A stretch of DNA of 64,000 bases, taken from positions 1 through 64,000 of the forward strand of contig CAMELR010000004.1 in assembly GCA_945923775.1 (NCBI GenBank), read 5' to 3'. Of this stretch, positions 48,010 to 57,384 are shown in pieces. The position numbers and the translations under genes were made by a program. Each line of letters starts with the position of its first letter. Position 1 is the stretch's first letter. This stretch comes from an uncultured Clostridia bacterium (GTDB lineage: Bacteria; Bacillota; Clostridia; Oscillospirales; Ruminococcaceae). Below the pieces are notes generated by a model, which searched no databases, was not told where the DNA came from, and was given only the letters and a program-made list of their open reading frames with translations.

Positions 48010-49737
48010 ATGGAAAATGTTGTATTAAAGGCGAACCGGTATCGAATAGTAGACAACAGCGCGTTCGAAATGCCGCTTCCGCTGAAATTCACGGTGTGGA
48101 AGTGCGAAGCGCCGATATGCGAATATCTCGTTTCAGAGGACGAGGAGGTATCCTATACCATCATCACCCGCTTCAAGGAGCTGATGATAACCACGATCCA
48201 CCGTCCCCTGGACATTTCGGACATTTACTACATGTTCTCGTGCCGTGTTTTCCAGGACAAGACGCCCTATACATACCCTATCCTCGACAGAATGGGAATT
48301 GAAAAATACAACGTCTACAACATACTCAAGCGGACCCACGGAATCACTCCCTACGACGACTACTGGATAAGATTCGACGGCGAGGCCACAACTTTCGAGC
48401 AGGCGTGCGACGAGTTCGACAAATACCTCATCGCGCCGGAAGCGCAGCCGGTTCCGATGATATCCTACCCCAGCGGGGAATATCGGCCGGGACGCTCCGC
48501 GCGGCCTCAGAAGAAGCAACCGGAAGCGGACGTAAGCAGCATTCTCAATCAGCACAAGGTGGACGTCGCAAGCATTATGGAGGAATCCAGAAAGCCCGAG
48601 CCCATCGCGCCCGAGACCTCCTATGCGCCCGCTCCCGAGGTCGAGAACAACAAGATGTCGCAGGACGACATCGAGGCGCTGCTCCGCTCGGCTGGCTTAA
48701 ACGACTCCCCTGCTCCCGAGCCGGTTCCGGATATACAGGTCGACCCGGCAACGCGCTCCCAGGAGGAACCCTCCGGCGGCGTAATGTCGCAGGACGAAGT
48801 GCAGAGAATGCTCGACGAGATGAACATGTCCGGCGGCATTGAAAAGCCTGCGGAATCTGCCGAACCCGTTGAAACTCCGACCGAGGAAATCATCGAGCCT
48901 GCGGAGCCTTCCGGCGGCAAAATGTCCCAGGACGACATAGAGAAACTGCTCGCGGCGGCACTCGGCGGCGATGATTCTGAGTCTGATGATTCCGATTCCG
49001 GCGATTCTGGCGATTCTGGTGAGCCTGAGATAGTCGAGAACAACGCTCCGGAAGCCCCGGTAAATGACGAGTCTGCACCCGTTGAATTTTCAGAAACTCC
49101 CGCATCCTCCGGCGGTAAGATGTCCCAGGAGGATATTGAGAAGCTCCTCGCGGCTAACGCACCCGCTGAACCTGCTGAGCCTGCTCCCGCTCCGGAGCCT
49201 GCGCCTGCTGAATCTCCTGCACCTTCCGGCGGCAAGATGTCTCAGGAGGATATTGAGAAGCTCCTCGCGGCTAACGCGCCCGCTGAACCTGCTGAGCCTG
49301 CTCCCGCTCCCGAGCCTGCACCCGCTGAATCTCCCGCGCCCTCCGGCGGTAAGATGTCCCAGGAGGACATTGAGAAGCTCCTCGCGGCTAACGCACCCGC
49401 TGAGCCTGCTCCCGCTCCCGAGCCTGCACCCGCTGAATCTCCCGCGCCCTCCGGCGGTAAGATGTCCCAGGAGGACATTGAGAAGCTCCTGGCGGCGAAC
49501 GCACCCGCTGAACCTGCTCCCGCTCCGGAGCCTGCGCCTGCTGAATCTCCTGCGCCCTCTGGCGGTAAGATGTCTCAGGAGGACATTGAGAAGCTCCTCG
49601 CGGCTAACGCTCCCTCTGAGCCTGCTCCCGCTCCCGAGCCTGCTCCCGCTGAATCCCCCGCGCCTTCCGGCGGCAAGATGTCCCAGGCTGACATAGAGGC
49701 ACTCCTGAATAGTATGCAGGACGAAGCAAACAAGTAA
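48010..49737 (+). CDS. protein with nine FliM/FliY-like CheY-binding peptide motifs
   Basis: 575 residues, cytoplasmic. About 1-145 is a compact domain I do not recognise, with THGITPYDDYWIRF (110-122), a sequence reminiscent of the N-terminal part of clostridial HipA-like proteins. About 165-575 is low complexity carrying nine motifs starting at residues 216, 259, 305, 371, 410, 449, 485, 521 and 557, most reading MSQEDIEKLL or MSQADIEALL. They match the N-terminal LSQ-(A/D)-EIDALL peptide by which FliM and FliY bind phosphorylated CheY. The motifs are joined by Pro-Ala-Glu linkers. A role as a multivalent docking platform is inferred. GGAGGGT precedes the ATG. Confidence 0.75.
   Translation: MENVVLKANRYRIVDNSAFEMPLPLKFTVWKCEAPICEYLVSEDEEVSYTIITRFKELMITTIHRPLDISDIYYMFSCRVFQDKTPYTYPILDRMGIEKYNVYNILKRTHGITPYDDYWIRFDGEATTFEQACDEFDKYLIAPEAQPVPMISYPSGEYRPGRSARPQKKQPEADVSSILNQHKVDVASIMEESRKPEPIAPETSYAPAPEVENNKMSQDDIEALLRSAGLNDSPAPEPVPDIQVDPATRSQEEPSGGVMSQDEVQRMLDEMNMSGGIEKPAESAEPVETPTEEIIEPAEPSGGKMSQDDIEKLLAAALGGDDSESDDSDSGDSGDSGEPEIVENNAPEAPVNDESAPVEFSETPASSGGKMSQEDIEKLLAANAPAEPAEPAPAPEPAPAESPAPSGGKMSQEDIEKLLAANAPAEPAEPAPAPEPAPAESPAPSGGKMSQEDIEKLLAANAPAEPAPAPEPAPAESPAPSGGKMSQEDIEKLLAANAPAEPAPAPEPAPAESPAPSGGKMSQEDIEKLLAANAPSEPAPAPEPAPAESPAPSGGKMSQADIEALLNSMQDEANK
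49105..49735 (+). repeat. in-frame tandem repeats inside the FliM-motif gene
   Basis: Five full units of 117, 117, 108, 108 and 108 bases and a partial sixth, each encoding SGGKMSQEDIEKLLAANAP plus a Pro-Ala-Glu linker. Units differ mostly at synonymous positions. Length variation is in multiples of three codons, as expected of slippage or recombination under protein-level selection. Confidence 0.88.
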
Positions 49738-49823
49738 TATTTCATAATAATTTCACACGAACATTATCAAATTTATCACATTTGCTGATATAATATTATT
49801 GTACGCTTGTGAAAGGATACGCA

Positions 49824-50507
49824 ATGAAAGAAAAACAGAAAACATTCGAGCTTGAGCCAGTACAGCAGCTTCTCCCTGCGGACGCGCAGCAGCGCGTTAT
49901 GGACCAGCTCTACCAGTTCATGGAGCTTGAGCATCTCTACGAGTCCGCGATTCGCGAGGTCAAGACCAAGCTTGAAATACTCGACAGCGAATTCAAGACG
50001 AAATACGACCACAACCCGATACATCACCTTGAGGACCGCGTGAAATCCCCGCAGAGCATTCTTGAGAAGCTCAACCGCAAGGGAATACCGTTCAGCTGCG
50101 AGAACGCAAAGCGCGAGCTGAACGACATCGCAGGCGTCCGCGTCGTGTGCAACTACATCGACGATATCTACACCGTGGCAGACCTCCTGACCGCGCAGGA
50201 CGATGTGAAGCTCGTCAAGCGCAAGGACTACATACAGAACCCCAAGCCCAACGGCTACCGCAGTCTGCACCTGGTTATCGAGACACCGGTGTACCTCTCC
50301 GAAACAAAGGAGCTTGTCCACGTGGAGGTTCAGATACGCACCATCGCAATGAACTTCTGGGCGACCCTGGAGCACGACCTCAAATACAAGACCGACAGCG
50401 TGGTGTCAGCAGACCTGGCGCAGCAGCTCAAGGACTGCGCGGAGACCATCGCCTCCACCGATCAGCAGATGCAGGACATCTACAAGGCGCTTCACAATAT
50501 TGATTAA
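49824..50507 (+). CDS. small (p)ppGpp synthetase (RelQ/YjbM-type)
   Basis: A 227-residue single-domain alarmone synthetase. The RelA/SpoT synthetase core is visible in LNDIAGVRVVCNYIDDIY, PKPNGYRSLHLVI and VEVQIRTIAMNFWATLEHDLKYK; no hydrolase domain is present. It transfers pyrophosphate from ATP to GTP or GDP. Short flanking helices fit the tetrameric RelQ/RelP architecture. GAAAGGAT precedes the ATG at 49824; a GTG at 49809 is inside the ribosome site. An extended -10 TGATATAAT lies at 49786-49794. It sits behind the FliM-motif gene with its own promoter. Confidence 0.92.
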   Translation: MKEKQKTFELEPVQQLLPADAQQRVMDQLYQFMELEHLYESAIREVKTKLEILDSEFKTKYDHNPIHHLEDRVKSPQSILEKLNRKGIPFSCENAKRELNDIAGVRVVCNYIDDIYTVADLLTAQDDVKLVKRKDYIQNPKPNGYRSLHLVIETPVYLSETKELVHVEVQIRTIAMNFWATLEHDLKYKTDSVVSADLAQQLKDCAETIASTDQQMQDIYKALHNID

Positions 50508-50513
50508 CAATAT

Positions 50514-50542
50514 AAACTCCCTGCTTCGGCAGGGAGTTTTTT
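50514..50542 (+). terminator. terminator of the alarmone synthetase gene
   Basis: AAACTCCCTGC-TTCG-GCAGGGAGTTT with a stable UUCG loop, followed by TTT. Confidence 0.88.
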
Positions 50543-50564
50543 ACATACGCGGCCCGTTTTTTTA

Positions 50565-50593
50565 TTGACAAACAAAAACAAACGATGTATAAT
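50565..50593 (+). promoter_or_regulatory. promoter of the secreted protein gene
   Basis: TTGACA (50565-50570), 17-base spacer, TATAAT (50588-50593), both consensus. Confidence 0.85.
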
Positions 50594-50626
50594 GTTGATA
50601 ACATTAAATCAATGGAGGTAGGTAAT

Positions 50627-51739
50627 ATGAAATTCAAGCGATTAACGGCCGCCATACTTGCGGTATTCATGGCAGCAGCTTCAGCGATGGAAGCTTTCGC
50701 AGAAGAGCAGACAGAGCCGTCCGGAGCTGTTTCAGGAGAGAATACCGCAGAAGCCGCCCTGACGCTTCCGGACGACCTTGACTTCTCACAGCCCGGCGTG
50801 ACGGTCAGGACGGGAGTGATTCCGGACTGCACCAGCATAATTTTCACCGTTCCAAAGGAAAAGTACGACCTTTATCAGCAGGCTTACGCTGAAACCGGAA
50901 GAGCCGGAATCGGTTTCAATGTGGAGTTTGACGATTACTATCTTAGCGAGTGGGACGACGCGTTCGGCACGTCGGCGACGTTCGGATTCTTCGGCGGCGA
51001 CGGAGCCAACGGAGATATAATCGAGTGCGACTGCACTACCGACGATTCGTTTGACATATGGACAGGCACAACTGAAAACGGCGATGTTGTCGGCATGCTT
51101 TACGGAGAGAGCAGCGAGTGGGTATTCGGGCAGGCTGCCAAGAGCGTTACCTGTCAGTTCAGGTATAACATTCGCAGTGCCGGTACGCTTGTAGACGGAA
51201 GCTACGAATATTCCACGCTGGTTCTTAGACCGGGCGAGGAACACGATATAAGCGGCTGCAAGTTCAAGGCGCTCCCCACTGTGACCTACACCGGAAAGCC
51301 GTTCACACCCGTCATAGAGGCGGATTACGAGGACCGTACGCTCAACGAGGGTTACGACTACACGATAGATTATCAGGACGCTGTAACACCTGGCATAGCG
51401 TCTGTGCGCATAACCGGAATAAACAGCTTCAAAGGCACAAAGACGCTGAAATTTAAGATACTTCCGCCGAAATCCACGTTAAAGGGACGTAAGGTAAAAA
51501 ATGAAAACCGCGCCACGCTTACATGGTCAAGGCCAGGCGGTATATACCCCAATTATGAGGTACAGGCGGCTGAGGGCAAGGGTAAATTCACAAAGCTTGC
51601 GGACATTCAGAACCACAAGCTGAGCCTGAAGGTTAAATGGACTTCCAAATCCGGGTGCAGGTTCAGGATACGCCCGTACATTACCGTTGGAGGAAAGCGG
51701 ATATACGGAAAGTGGTCAAATGTTGTCAGACTGAAATAA
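50627..51739 (+). CDS. secreted multidomain surface protein of unknown function
   Basis: A 370-residue exported protein. The signal peptide is about 1-25 (AMEAFA/EEQ). A beta-rich domain follows (about 30-205), with acidic Asp/Tyr-rich stretches. Next is a bacterial-Ig-like module (YTGKPFTPVIEADYEDRTLNEGYDYTIDY to INSFKGTKTLKFKI), and a fibronectin-III-like end domain (ATLTWSRPGG to FRIRPYITVGGKRIYGKWSNVVRLK). Such Ig/Fn3 tails are common in Ruminococcus cell-surface proteins. No catalytic or dockerin motif is seen. GGAGGT precedes the ATG. Confidence 0.8.
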   Translation: MKFKRLTAAILAVFMAAASAMEAFAEEQTEPSGAVSGENTAEAALTLPDDLDFSQPGVTVRTGVIPDCTSIIFTVPKEKYDLYQQAYAETGRAGIGFNVEFDDYYLSEWDDAFGTSATFGFFGGDGANGDIIECDCTTDDSFDIWTGTTENGDVVGMLYGESSEWVFGQAAKSVTCQFRYNIRSAGTLVDGSYEYSTLVLRPGEEHDISGCKFKALPTVTYTGKPFTPVIEADYEDRTLNEGYDYTIDYQDAVTPGIASVRITGINSFKGTKTLKFKILPPKSTLKGRKVKNENRATLTWSRPGGIYPNYEVQAAEGKGKFTKLADIQNHKLSLKVKWTSKSGCRFRIRPYITVGGKRIYGKWSNVVRLK

Positions 51740-51746
51740 CATAAAA

Positions 51747-51774
51747 AATCCCCCGCTCACACGAACGGGGGATT
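51747..51774. terminator. bidirectional terminator
   Basis: AATCCCCCG / CGGGGGATT between the convergent secreted-protein and cellobiose phosphorylase genes; AAAAAA precedes and TATTCT follows. Confidence 0.75.
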
Positions 51775-51787
51775 ATTCTATCTCGAA

Positions 51788-54181
51788 TTACATCTCGATA
51801 ACAACATCGTTCTCAGCCTTCAGGATAGAGTCGAGGATAAGCTTGCCCTCGATCTTCTCGCCGTTGACTGTAACGGACTTCACGCCGTGCTCGGAACCGT
51901 TCGGGTTCTTTACGGTAACGTGGAGCTTCTTGCCGCGGAAGGTCTTTTCCATGGTGTATTCCTTCCACTCGGAGGGGATAGATGGGTCGATCACCAGACC
52001 CTTGGTCTCGGGGTTCAGACCGAGGATACCCTCAGTTGTACCAACCATAACGGTGGAAGCGGTACCGGTCAGCCAATGAACGTGTGCGCGGCCTGCGAAC
52101 GGGCTGTCCTTGCCCTCAACGAACTGACCGTATACGTACGGCTCGAGCACTCTGTGCTCTGCGTTGTCGTTGTAGGTAGCGGGAGCCGCCTCAGTCCAGT
52201 ACTGGTAAGCGCGGTTGCCGTGACCCAGCTTGGATTCAGCCAGTATCAGCCAGCCCTGCGGCTGGGAGAAGATACCTGCGTTCTCCTTGGTGCACTTGTT
52301 GAAGCACTGCATGAGCGCTCCGGGGAAGCCGTGCTTTACGTAAGGCGGGTACATTACCATTGCGCCGTACGGAGTGTTCAGCTCGCGGTAAACGCTGTCC
52401 ATAGCCTTCTCCTGCTGCTCCTTTGTTCCGAAGCCGGAGATAACGGACCAGCTCTGCGGGTTGAGCCACATGGAAGCCTCAGGATCAGTGCGCTGACCGA
52501 TGATGGTGCCGTCCTCCTTGTAGCCGCGGATCCATCTGTCCTCGTTCCAGCAGGCGGAGAGGATAGTATCGAGCTTAGCGCCGATCTCGTCCAGGTACTT
52601 GATGTAGTCTGTATCGTTCTTCTCAACTGCGTAGGTGCGCAGGATCTTGATAGCGTATACGAGCTGGAATGCAACGAAGGTGGACTCGCCCTGCTTGCCG
52701 AGACGGAGGCAGTCGTTCCAGTCAGCGTGCAGACCTGCGGGCATGCCGTGGTTGCCGAGGTGGTTCATGGAGAAGTCGATGGCTCTCTTGAGGTGGTCGT
52801 AAACGGTGCCCTTCTCGCCGTCGTTAGCGTAGAGGATCTCCTCGTCGAGGAACGCGGAATCGCCGCTCTCGGAGATGTACTTGTAAACGGTCGGGAACAG
52901 CCACAGAGCGTCGTCTGCACGGTAGCTGGGGTGACCAGTCTGCTTCGCGTATACGGAGTTCTCGTCGTTCTCGTCGGGGTGGTTCTCCTGACCCGCCTTG
53001 TGGTCGTACTTAACCAGCGGCAGACCTGCGCCGTTAGTTACCTGCGCGGACAGCATGAACACGATCTGCTTCTTAGCCATCTCAGGCGCAAGGTGAATGA
53101 TACCCTGGATATCCTGAACGGTGTCGCGGTAGCCGAAGCCGTTTCTCAGGCCGCAGTACTGGAAGGAAGCCGCTCTGGACCAGATGAAGGTGATGAAGCA
53201 GTTGTAAGCGTTCCAGGTGTTGACCATGTTGTTGAAGTTCTTGTCGGGGGTGTTTACCTGGAGGTTGTCCAGCTTGCTGTGCCAGTAGTTCTTGAGCTGT
53301 GCAAGCTCTGCCTCTACCGCGCCGGACTTCTCGTATCTGCTGATGATCTCGGTGATCTCAGCCTCGGTCTTCTGGCCGCCGAGGACGTATGTCAGCTCCT
53401 TGGTCTCGCCGGGCTGGAGGACGATGTCGCTCTCGAGCGCGCCAACGGAGTTGGTGTTGTAGTTGAGGTCGCCCTTCAGGCCTTCCTCGATGCCCTTCGG
53501 GTTGGAGTAGCTTCTGTAGGTGCCTACGAAGGAATCTCTGTCGCCGCAGTAAGCGTCTACCTTAGCGCCAGCCAGACCGAGGAAGCGTCCGCTGTTCGGA
53601 TTGTAGATCTCGTTCTGCATCTGGTGGATATAGTTACCCTTGAAGTAGGTGCGGGTGATGAACAGAGTGTACTGAAGATTTACCTGATCCTGCTCGTAGT
53701 TCGGGTCGTTAACGAACTCGCATACGCCGGTAACAGCGAGCTTTCTGGGCTTATCGGAGGTGTTTGTTACCTTGGCAGCCCATACCTCGTATGTAGCGCC
53801 CTGGGGAACATAGTAAGTAACCTCGGACTTAACGCCCTTGTACTCGGAAGTGATAACGGTGTAAGCGGTACCGTGGCGGCACTCGCTCTTGAACTGGTCG
53901 AGGGGCTTGCATACGGGCGCCCAGGAAGCGGACCAGTAGTCGTTGGTCTCGAGGTCGCGGAGATATACGTATCTGCCGGGGGTATCGGTGCCTACGCCGT
54001 TGAAGCGGTAGCGGATAACACGACCGTTAGCGCCGCTCTTTACGAAGCTGTAGCCGCCTGCGTTGTTGGAGATGATAGCGCCGTACTCGGGGTCGCCGAG
54101 GTAGTTAGCCCATGCGGAAGGTGTGTCCGGACGGGTGATGACATACTCCTTATTGAGTTCGTCGAAATGACCGTAGTTCAT
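51788..54181 (-). CDS. cellobiose phosphorylase (GH94)
   Basis: A 797-residue glycoside phosphorylase of normal GH94 length. The N-terminal beta-sandwich (about 1-270) starts MNYGHFDELNKEYVITRPDTP, the form found in cellobiose phosphorylases. The (alpha/alpha)6 barrel carries the general-acid Asp in HADWNDCLRLG (about 475-487) and the phosphate-site segment VMVGTTEGILG. It cleaves cellobiose with phosphate into alpha-glucose-1-phosphate and glucose in the cytoplasm, saving ATP during cellulose breakdown. GGAGG precedes the ATG. It is monocistronic; no transporter is adjacent. Cellodextrin phosphorylase is the nearest alternative, but those proteins are usually longer. Confidence 0.93.
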   Translation of the reverse strand: MNYGHFDELNKEYVITRPDTPSAWANYLGDPEYGAIISNNAGGYSFVKSGANGRVIRYRFNGVGTDTPGRYVYLRDLETNDYWSASWAPVCKPLDQFKSECRHGTAYTVITSEYKGVKSEVTYYVPQGATYEVWAAKVTNTSDKPRKLAVTGVCEFVNDPNYEQDQVNLQYTLFITRTYFKGNYIHQMQNEIYNPNSGRFLGLAGAKVDAYCGDRDSFVGTYRSYSNPKGIEEGLKGDLNYNTNSVGALESDIVLQPGETKELTYVLGGQKTEAEITEIISRYEKSGAVEAELAQLKNYWHSKLDNLQVNTPDKNFNNMVNTWNAYNCFITFIWSRAASFQYCGLRNGFGYRDTVQDIQGIIHLAPEMAKKQIVFMLSAQVTNGAGLPLVKYDHKAGQENHPDENDENSVYAKQTGHPSYRADDALWLFPTVYKYISESGDSAFLDEEILYANDGEKGTVYDHLKRAIDFSMNHLGNHGMPAGLHADWNDCLRLGKQGESTFVAFQLVYAIKILRTYAVEKNDTDYIKYLDEIGAKLDTILSACWNEDRWIRGYKEDGTIIGQRTDPEASMWLNPQSWSVISGFGTKEQQEKAMDSVYRELNTPYGAMVMYPPYVKHGFPGALMQCFNKCTKENAGIFSQPQGWLILAESKLGHGNRAYQYWTEAAPATYNDNAEHRVLEPYVYGQFVEGKDSPFAGRAHVHWLTGTASTVMVGTTEGILGLNPETKGLVIDPSIPSEWKEYTMEKTFRGKKLHVTVKNPNGSEHGVKSVTVNGEKIEGKLILDSILKAENDVVIEM

Positions 54182-54437
54182 TGGTATTCCTCCATGATTC
54201 TGATATTTCTGCCGGGTCTCCGGCTAATTTACGGTTTTACCGGGCTTTTCCCGGTTCCCTTATATTATAGCAGTAAATCGTTTACATTACAAGGGCGGCG
54301 ATTTGCACAAAGATTTTTCAACTTTTTGTGCAAATGCTCTAATCAGCATTCAAGCTCCGCAGGAAGTCCCGGCGGAGCTGAACGTTATTTAAGTATCAGC
54401 GCTATTAGCGCTATTAGCGCCTTATTTCCCGCGTTGC

Positions 54438-54956
54438 TTATTCCTCGGGAACCAGAACTGCGTAGTTGCCCTCGTCGCGCTTGTAGACTACGTTTACAGC
54501 GCCGGTGTCTGCGTTCTTGAACATGAAGAACGTGTGGTCGAGCAGGTTCATCTGAAGGATAGCCTCGTCAACGGACATCGGGCGGAGGTGGAACTTCTTC
54601 TCACGAATGACCTCGTACTCCTTCTCCTCTGCCTCGGGTGCAAGTCCCTCGAACGCACCTGTACGCAGGCTCTTTTCAACCTTGGTCTTCTGCTTTCTGA
54701 TCTGGCGGATAACGCGGTCAACGGTTACGTCGAGGGCGTCGTTCTTGTCCTTCGCGGACTGCTCTGCACGGTAGATGATACCGTTATATTTTACCGTAAG
54801 CTCAAGAATGATAAGTTCACGGCGCTCCTCGAGGGTGATCTTAGCCTCGGCCTCCTCGGGGAAGAAGCGATCCAGCTTTGCGCTGAGCTTCTGTGTCGCA
54901 TAGTCGGTGAACGACTGGTTGATTGTGAGCTTCTTAGCGGTGATGGTTACTTTCAT
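54438..54956 (-). CDS. hpf: ribosome hibernation promoting factor, long form
   Basis: A 172-residue long-form HPF. The N-terminal S30AE domain (about 1-100, MKVTITAKKLTINQSFTDYA) binds the decoding centre. The C-terminal domain (about 115-172, VIREKKFHLRPMSVDEAILQMNLLDHTFFMFKN) mediates 100S ribosome dimer formation. The ATG at 54956 begins the conserved domain and is preceded by AAAGGAA. In Firmicutes the gene is raised in stationary phase. No promoter was fixed with confidence in the leader. Confidence 0.94.
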   Translation of the reverse strand: MKVTITAKKLTINQSFTDYATQKLSAKLDRFFPEEAEAKITLEERRELIILELTVKYNGIIYRAEQSAKDKNDALDVTVDRVIRQIRKQKTKVEKSLRTGAFEGLAPEAEEKEYEVIREKKFHLRPMSVDEAILQMNLLDHTFFMFKNADTGAVNVVYKRDEGNYAVLVPEE

Positions 54957-55289
54957 ACTGATCATTCCTTTCGGGTCGGACGAGCCACGGCAGACGCCGC
55001 CGCCCGGCAAACCGGGATTTTAAAACAAATCAACAGAGCCGCCCGGACTTTCGTCCCGTGAGCCTGTTAACTTGTCTGTATACATTGTAACATATTTATC
55101 GCAAATATACAATACCCTTTATGAAATTTCATCTTTTTTACACATTTTGCACAAAGAATTATGTAAAGATTGAACAAATAGATTACACCTGATATTACAA
55201 GCGCATTTGCCTCCGGCGGAAAAATCCACAAAAACGCGCTTGCAGATATGTCTAATAAAACGATTTTGAAACCGCCTGTTTTCTGTATA

Positions 55290-55318
55290 TTGAAAGTCAT
55301 GTTGAAAAGTGGTATAAT
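55290..55318 (+). promoter_or_regulatory. promoter of the gtrA-oxidoreductase-glycosyltransferase operon
   Basis: TTGAAA (55290-55295), 17-base spacer, TATAAT (55313-55318). Confidence 0.75.
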
Positions 55319-55348
55319 TAACATATCTCAAATAATGGGGGAACACAG

Positions 55349-55804
55349 ATGACAGAAGATAAGCGCAGGAAGCTGCTGAGCCTGTTCTGGGAATTCTTCA
55401 GATACGCTGTTGTGGGCGGTATCGCATTCCTGGCGGACTATGGAACGCTGTTCCTGTTTCAGGAGCTGATACTCACCGGAGGAACTCCGTGGGAGCTGTT
55501 CATTTCCACCGCGGCGGGATTCATCGTAGGTCTCATCGTGAACTACGTGCTTTCGCTGACGTTCGTATTCCGCAGGAAGGACAACCGCGGCAGCGGTAAG
55601 AGCGTGGCGGCATTCCTGATTTTCACCGTGGTCGGCGTGATCGGCCTGGGGCTGACGGAACTCATAATGTACCTCGGAACCGAGCTGCTCCATATTAGCT
55701 TCCTTATTGTAAAGATAGCCGCCGCAGCCATCGTCCTCGTATGGAACTACGTCGGACGGAAGGTGCTAATATTCGACAGAAAAGGAAAAACTGAAGTCAA
55801 ATGA
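55349..55804 (+). CDS. GtrA-family membrane protein
   Basis: A 151-residue protein with four membrane helices and the GtrA family pattern ([43 protein letters not shown]). GtrA-like proteins are thought to move polyprenyl-linked sugars across the membrane for surface glycosylation. GGGGGAA precedes the ATG. Its stop overlaps the next start (ATGA), and all three genes up to 58970 are coupled in this way. Confidence 0.9.
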   Translation: MTEDKRRKLLSLFWEFFRYAVVGGIAFLADYGTLFLFQELILTGGTPWELFISTAAGFIVGLIVNYVLSLTFVFRRKDNRGSGKSVAAFLIFTVVGVIGLGLTELIMYLGTELLHISFLIVKIAAAAIVLVWNYVGRKVLIFDRKGKTEVK

Positions 55805-57384
55805 AGAACGTAATAATCATCGGCGCTGGTCCTGCGGGACTCACCGCCGCATACACCCTGCTGACTGAAAGCAGCGAATACCACCCCATAATAATCGAAG
55901 CCAGCGAATTCATCGGCGGAATATCCCGCACCGCGCGGTACAACGGGAACCGCATCGACATCGGAGGCCACAGATTTTTCTCGAAAAACAAGGAGGTCAT
56001 GAAGCTGTGGACGGATATCCTCCCGCTTCAGGGTGCGCCCTCAAAGGACGACAAGGTGCTCGGCAGGACCCACACCTTCTCCGACGATCCGGAGATCGAC
56101 CCGGACAAAATCGACAACGTTTTCCTCGCGCGCACACGCTTGTCCCGAATATACTTCCGCAAGCGATTCTTCGACTACCCCATCTCGCTGAAACCCGCGA
56201 CCTTCATCAACATGGGATTCGTCAACACGATGAAGGCGGGCTTCGGATATCTCGGCAGCGTTATCCACAAGCTTCCGGAGACCTCGCTTGAGAATTTCTA
56301 CATAAACCGCTTCGGAAAGCCGCTCTACCAGATGTTCTTCGAGGACTACACCGAAAAGCTCTGGGGAGTGCACCCGTCAAATATCGCTGCGGACTGGGGC
56401 GCTCAGCGCGTCAAGGGGCTTTCCGTGTGGAAGGTCATAACCTCCGCGCTTTCCAAGCCGTTCAAGAAAAACAAGAACAACGTCGAGACCTCGCTCATAG
56501 ACGAATTCTACTACCCGAAATTCGGTCCGGGTCAGCTCTGGGAGCGCATGGCAGAGATAGACCGCGAAAAGGGCGCGGAGCTTCTCATGCAGCATGAGGT
56601 CGTGCGGGTAAACGCGGAAAACGGCTCCGTGAGATCCGTGACCGTGCGCTGCACCGACAGCAGCTCCCCTGATTTCGGTAAGGAGCGCACCATCGAATGC
56701 GACTACCTTGTTTCCTCAATGGCGGTCAAGGATCTGGTGCAGGCTCTCCCGGACGTGCCGGAGGATATACTGCACATCGCGTCAGAGCTTCCCTACCGGG
56801 ATTTCATCACCGTAGGTCTGCTGCTCGACCGGCTGGAGATCCAGAACAAGACCAAGACCCCGACCATCAACAATATAGTCCCGGACTGCTGGATATACAT
56901 TCAGGAACGCGAGGTAAAGCTCGGAAGGCTCCAGATATTCAACAACTGGTCGCCCTATATGGTGGACGACAACACGAAGCACGTCTGGGTGGGACTTGAG
57001 TACTTCTGCACCGAAGGCGACGAAATGTGGAACACTCCCCCGGAGGAGTTCATCGACTTCGCCTCAAAGGAGCTGGAGCAGATTGGCATAATAAAGCGCG
57101 AGAACATCGTAGACAGCTTCACCACCAAGGTGAAGAAGGCCTACCCGGCGTACTTCGGAACCTACAAGGAGTTCGGGAAGGTGCGTGGGTACCTCGACAG
57201 CTTCGATAATCTCTACTGCATAGGCAGAAACGGTCAGCACCGCTACAACAACATGGATCACTCCATGCTGACGGCGATGAACGCCGCCCGCTCGATAATC
57301 TCCGGCACCGGAGACCGCGAGAGCGTCTGGAGCGTCAACACCGAGAAGGAATACCACGAGGAAGCAAAGGAGCAAAAGCAATGA
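55801..57384 (+). CDS. FAD-dependent oxidoreductase, UDP-galactopyranose mutase-like
   Basis: A 527-residue flavoprotein. The Rossmann dinucleotide motif [14 protein letters not shown] is at the very N-terminus, followed by [13 protein letters not shown] and [14 protein letters not shown], as in UDP-galactopyranose mutase and protoporphyrinogen-oxidase-like enzymes. The C-terminal FAD segment is [19 protein letters not shown]. Enzymes of this subgroup are found with GtrA and glycosyltransferases and probably act on a lipid- or nucleotide-linked sugar; the precise reaction is unknown. It overlaps both neighbours by 4 bases. Confidence 0.87.
   Translation: MKNVIIIGAGPAGLTAAYTLLTESSEYHPIIIEASEFIGGISRTARYNGNRIDIGGHRFFSKNKEVMKLWTDILPLQGAPSKDDKVLGRTHTFSDDPEIDPDKIDNVFLARTRLSRIYFRKRFFDYPISLKPATFINMGFVNTMKAGFGYLGSVIHKLPETSLENFYINRFGKPLYQMFFEDYTEKLWGVHPSNIAADWGAQRVKGLSVWKVITSALSKPFKKNKNNVETSLIDEFYYPKFGPGQLWERMAEIDREKGAELLMQHEVVRVNAENGSVRSVTVRCTDSSSPDFGKERTIECDYLVSSMAVKDLVQALPDVPEDILHIASELPYRDFITVGLLLDRLEIQNKTKTPTINNIVPDCWIYIQEREVKLGRLQIFNNWSPYMVDDNTKHVWVGLEYFCTEGDEMWNTPPEEFIDFASKELEQIGIIKRENIVDSFTTKVKKAYPAYFGTYKEFGKVRGYLDSFDNLYCIGRNGQHRYNNMDHSMLTAMNAARSIISGTGDRESVWSVNTEKEYHEEAKEQKQ

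Noticed and set aside
49105..49735. Regular repeats resembling a CRISPR-like or satellite array
   Set aside because: The repeats are in frame, differ mainly at synonymous sites and encode a conserved peptide; unit lengths are multiples of three with no unique spacers.
51887..54520. 877-codon open frame on the + strand opposite cellobiose phosphorylase
   Set aside because: It is a shadow of the G+C-rich GH94 gene: no ribosome-binding site, no domain, and leucine/valine-rich composition typical of antisense frames.
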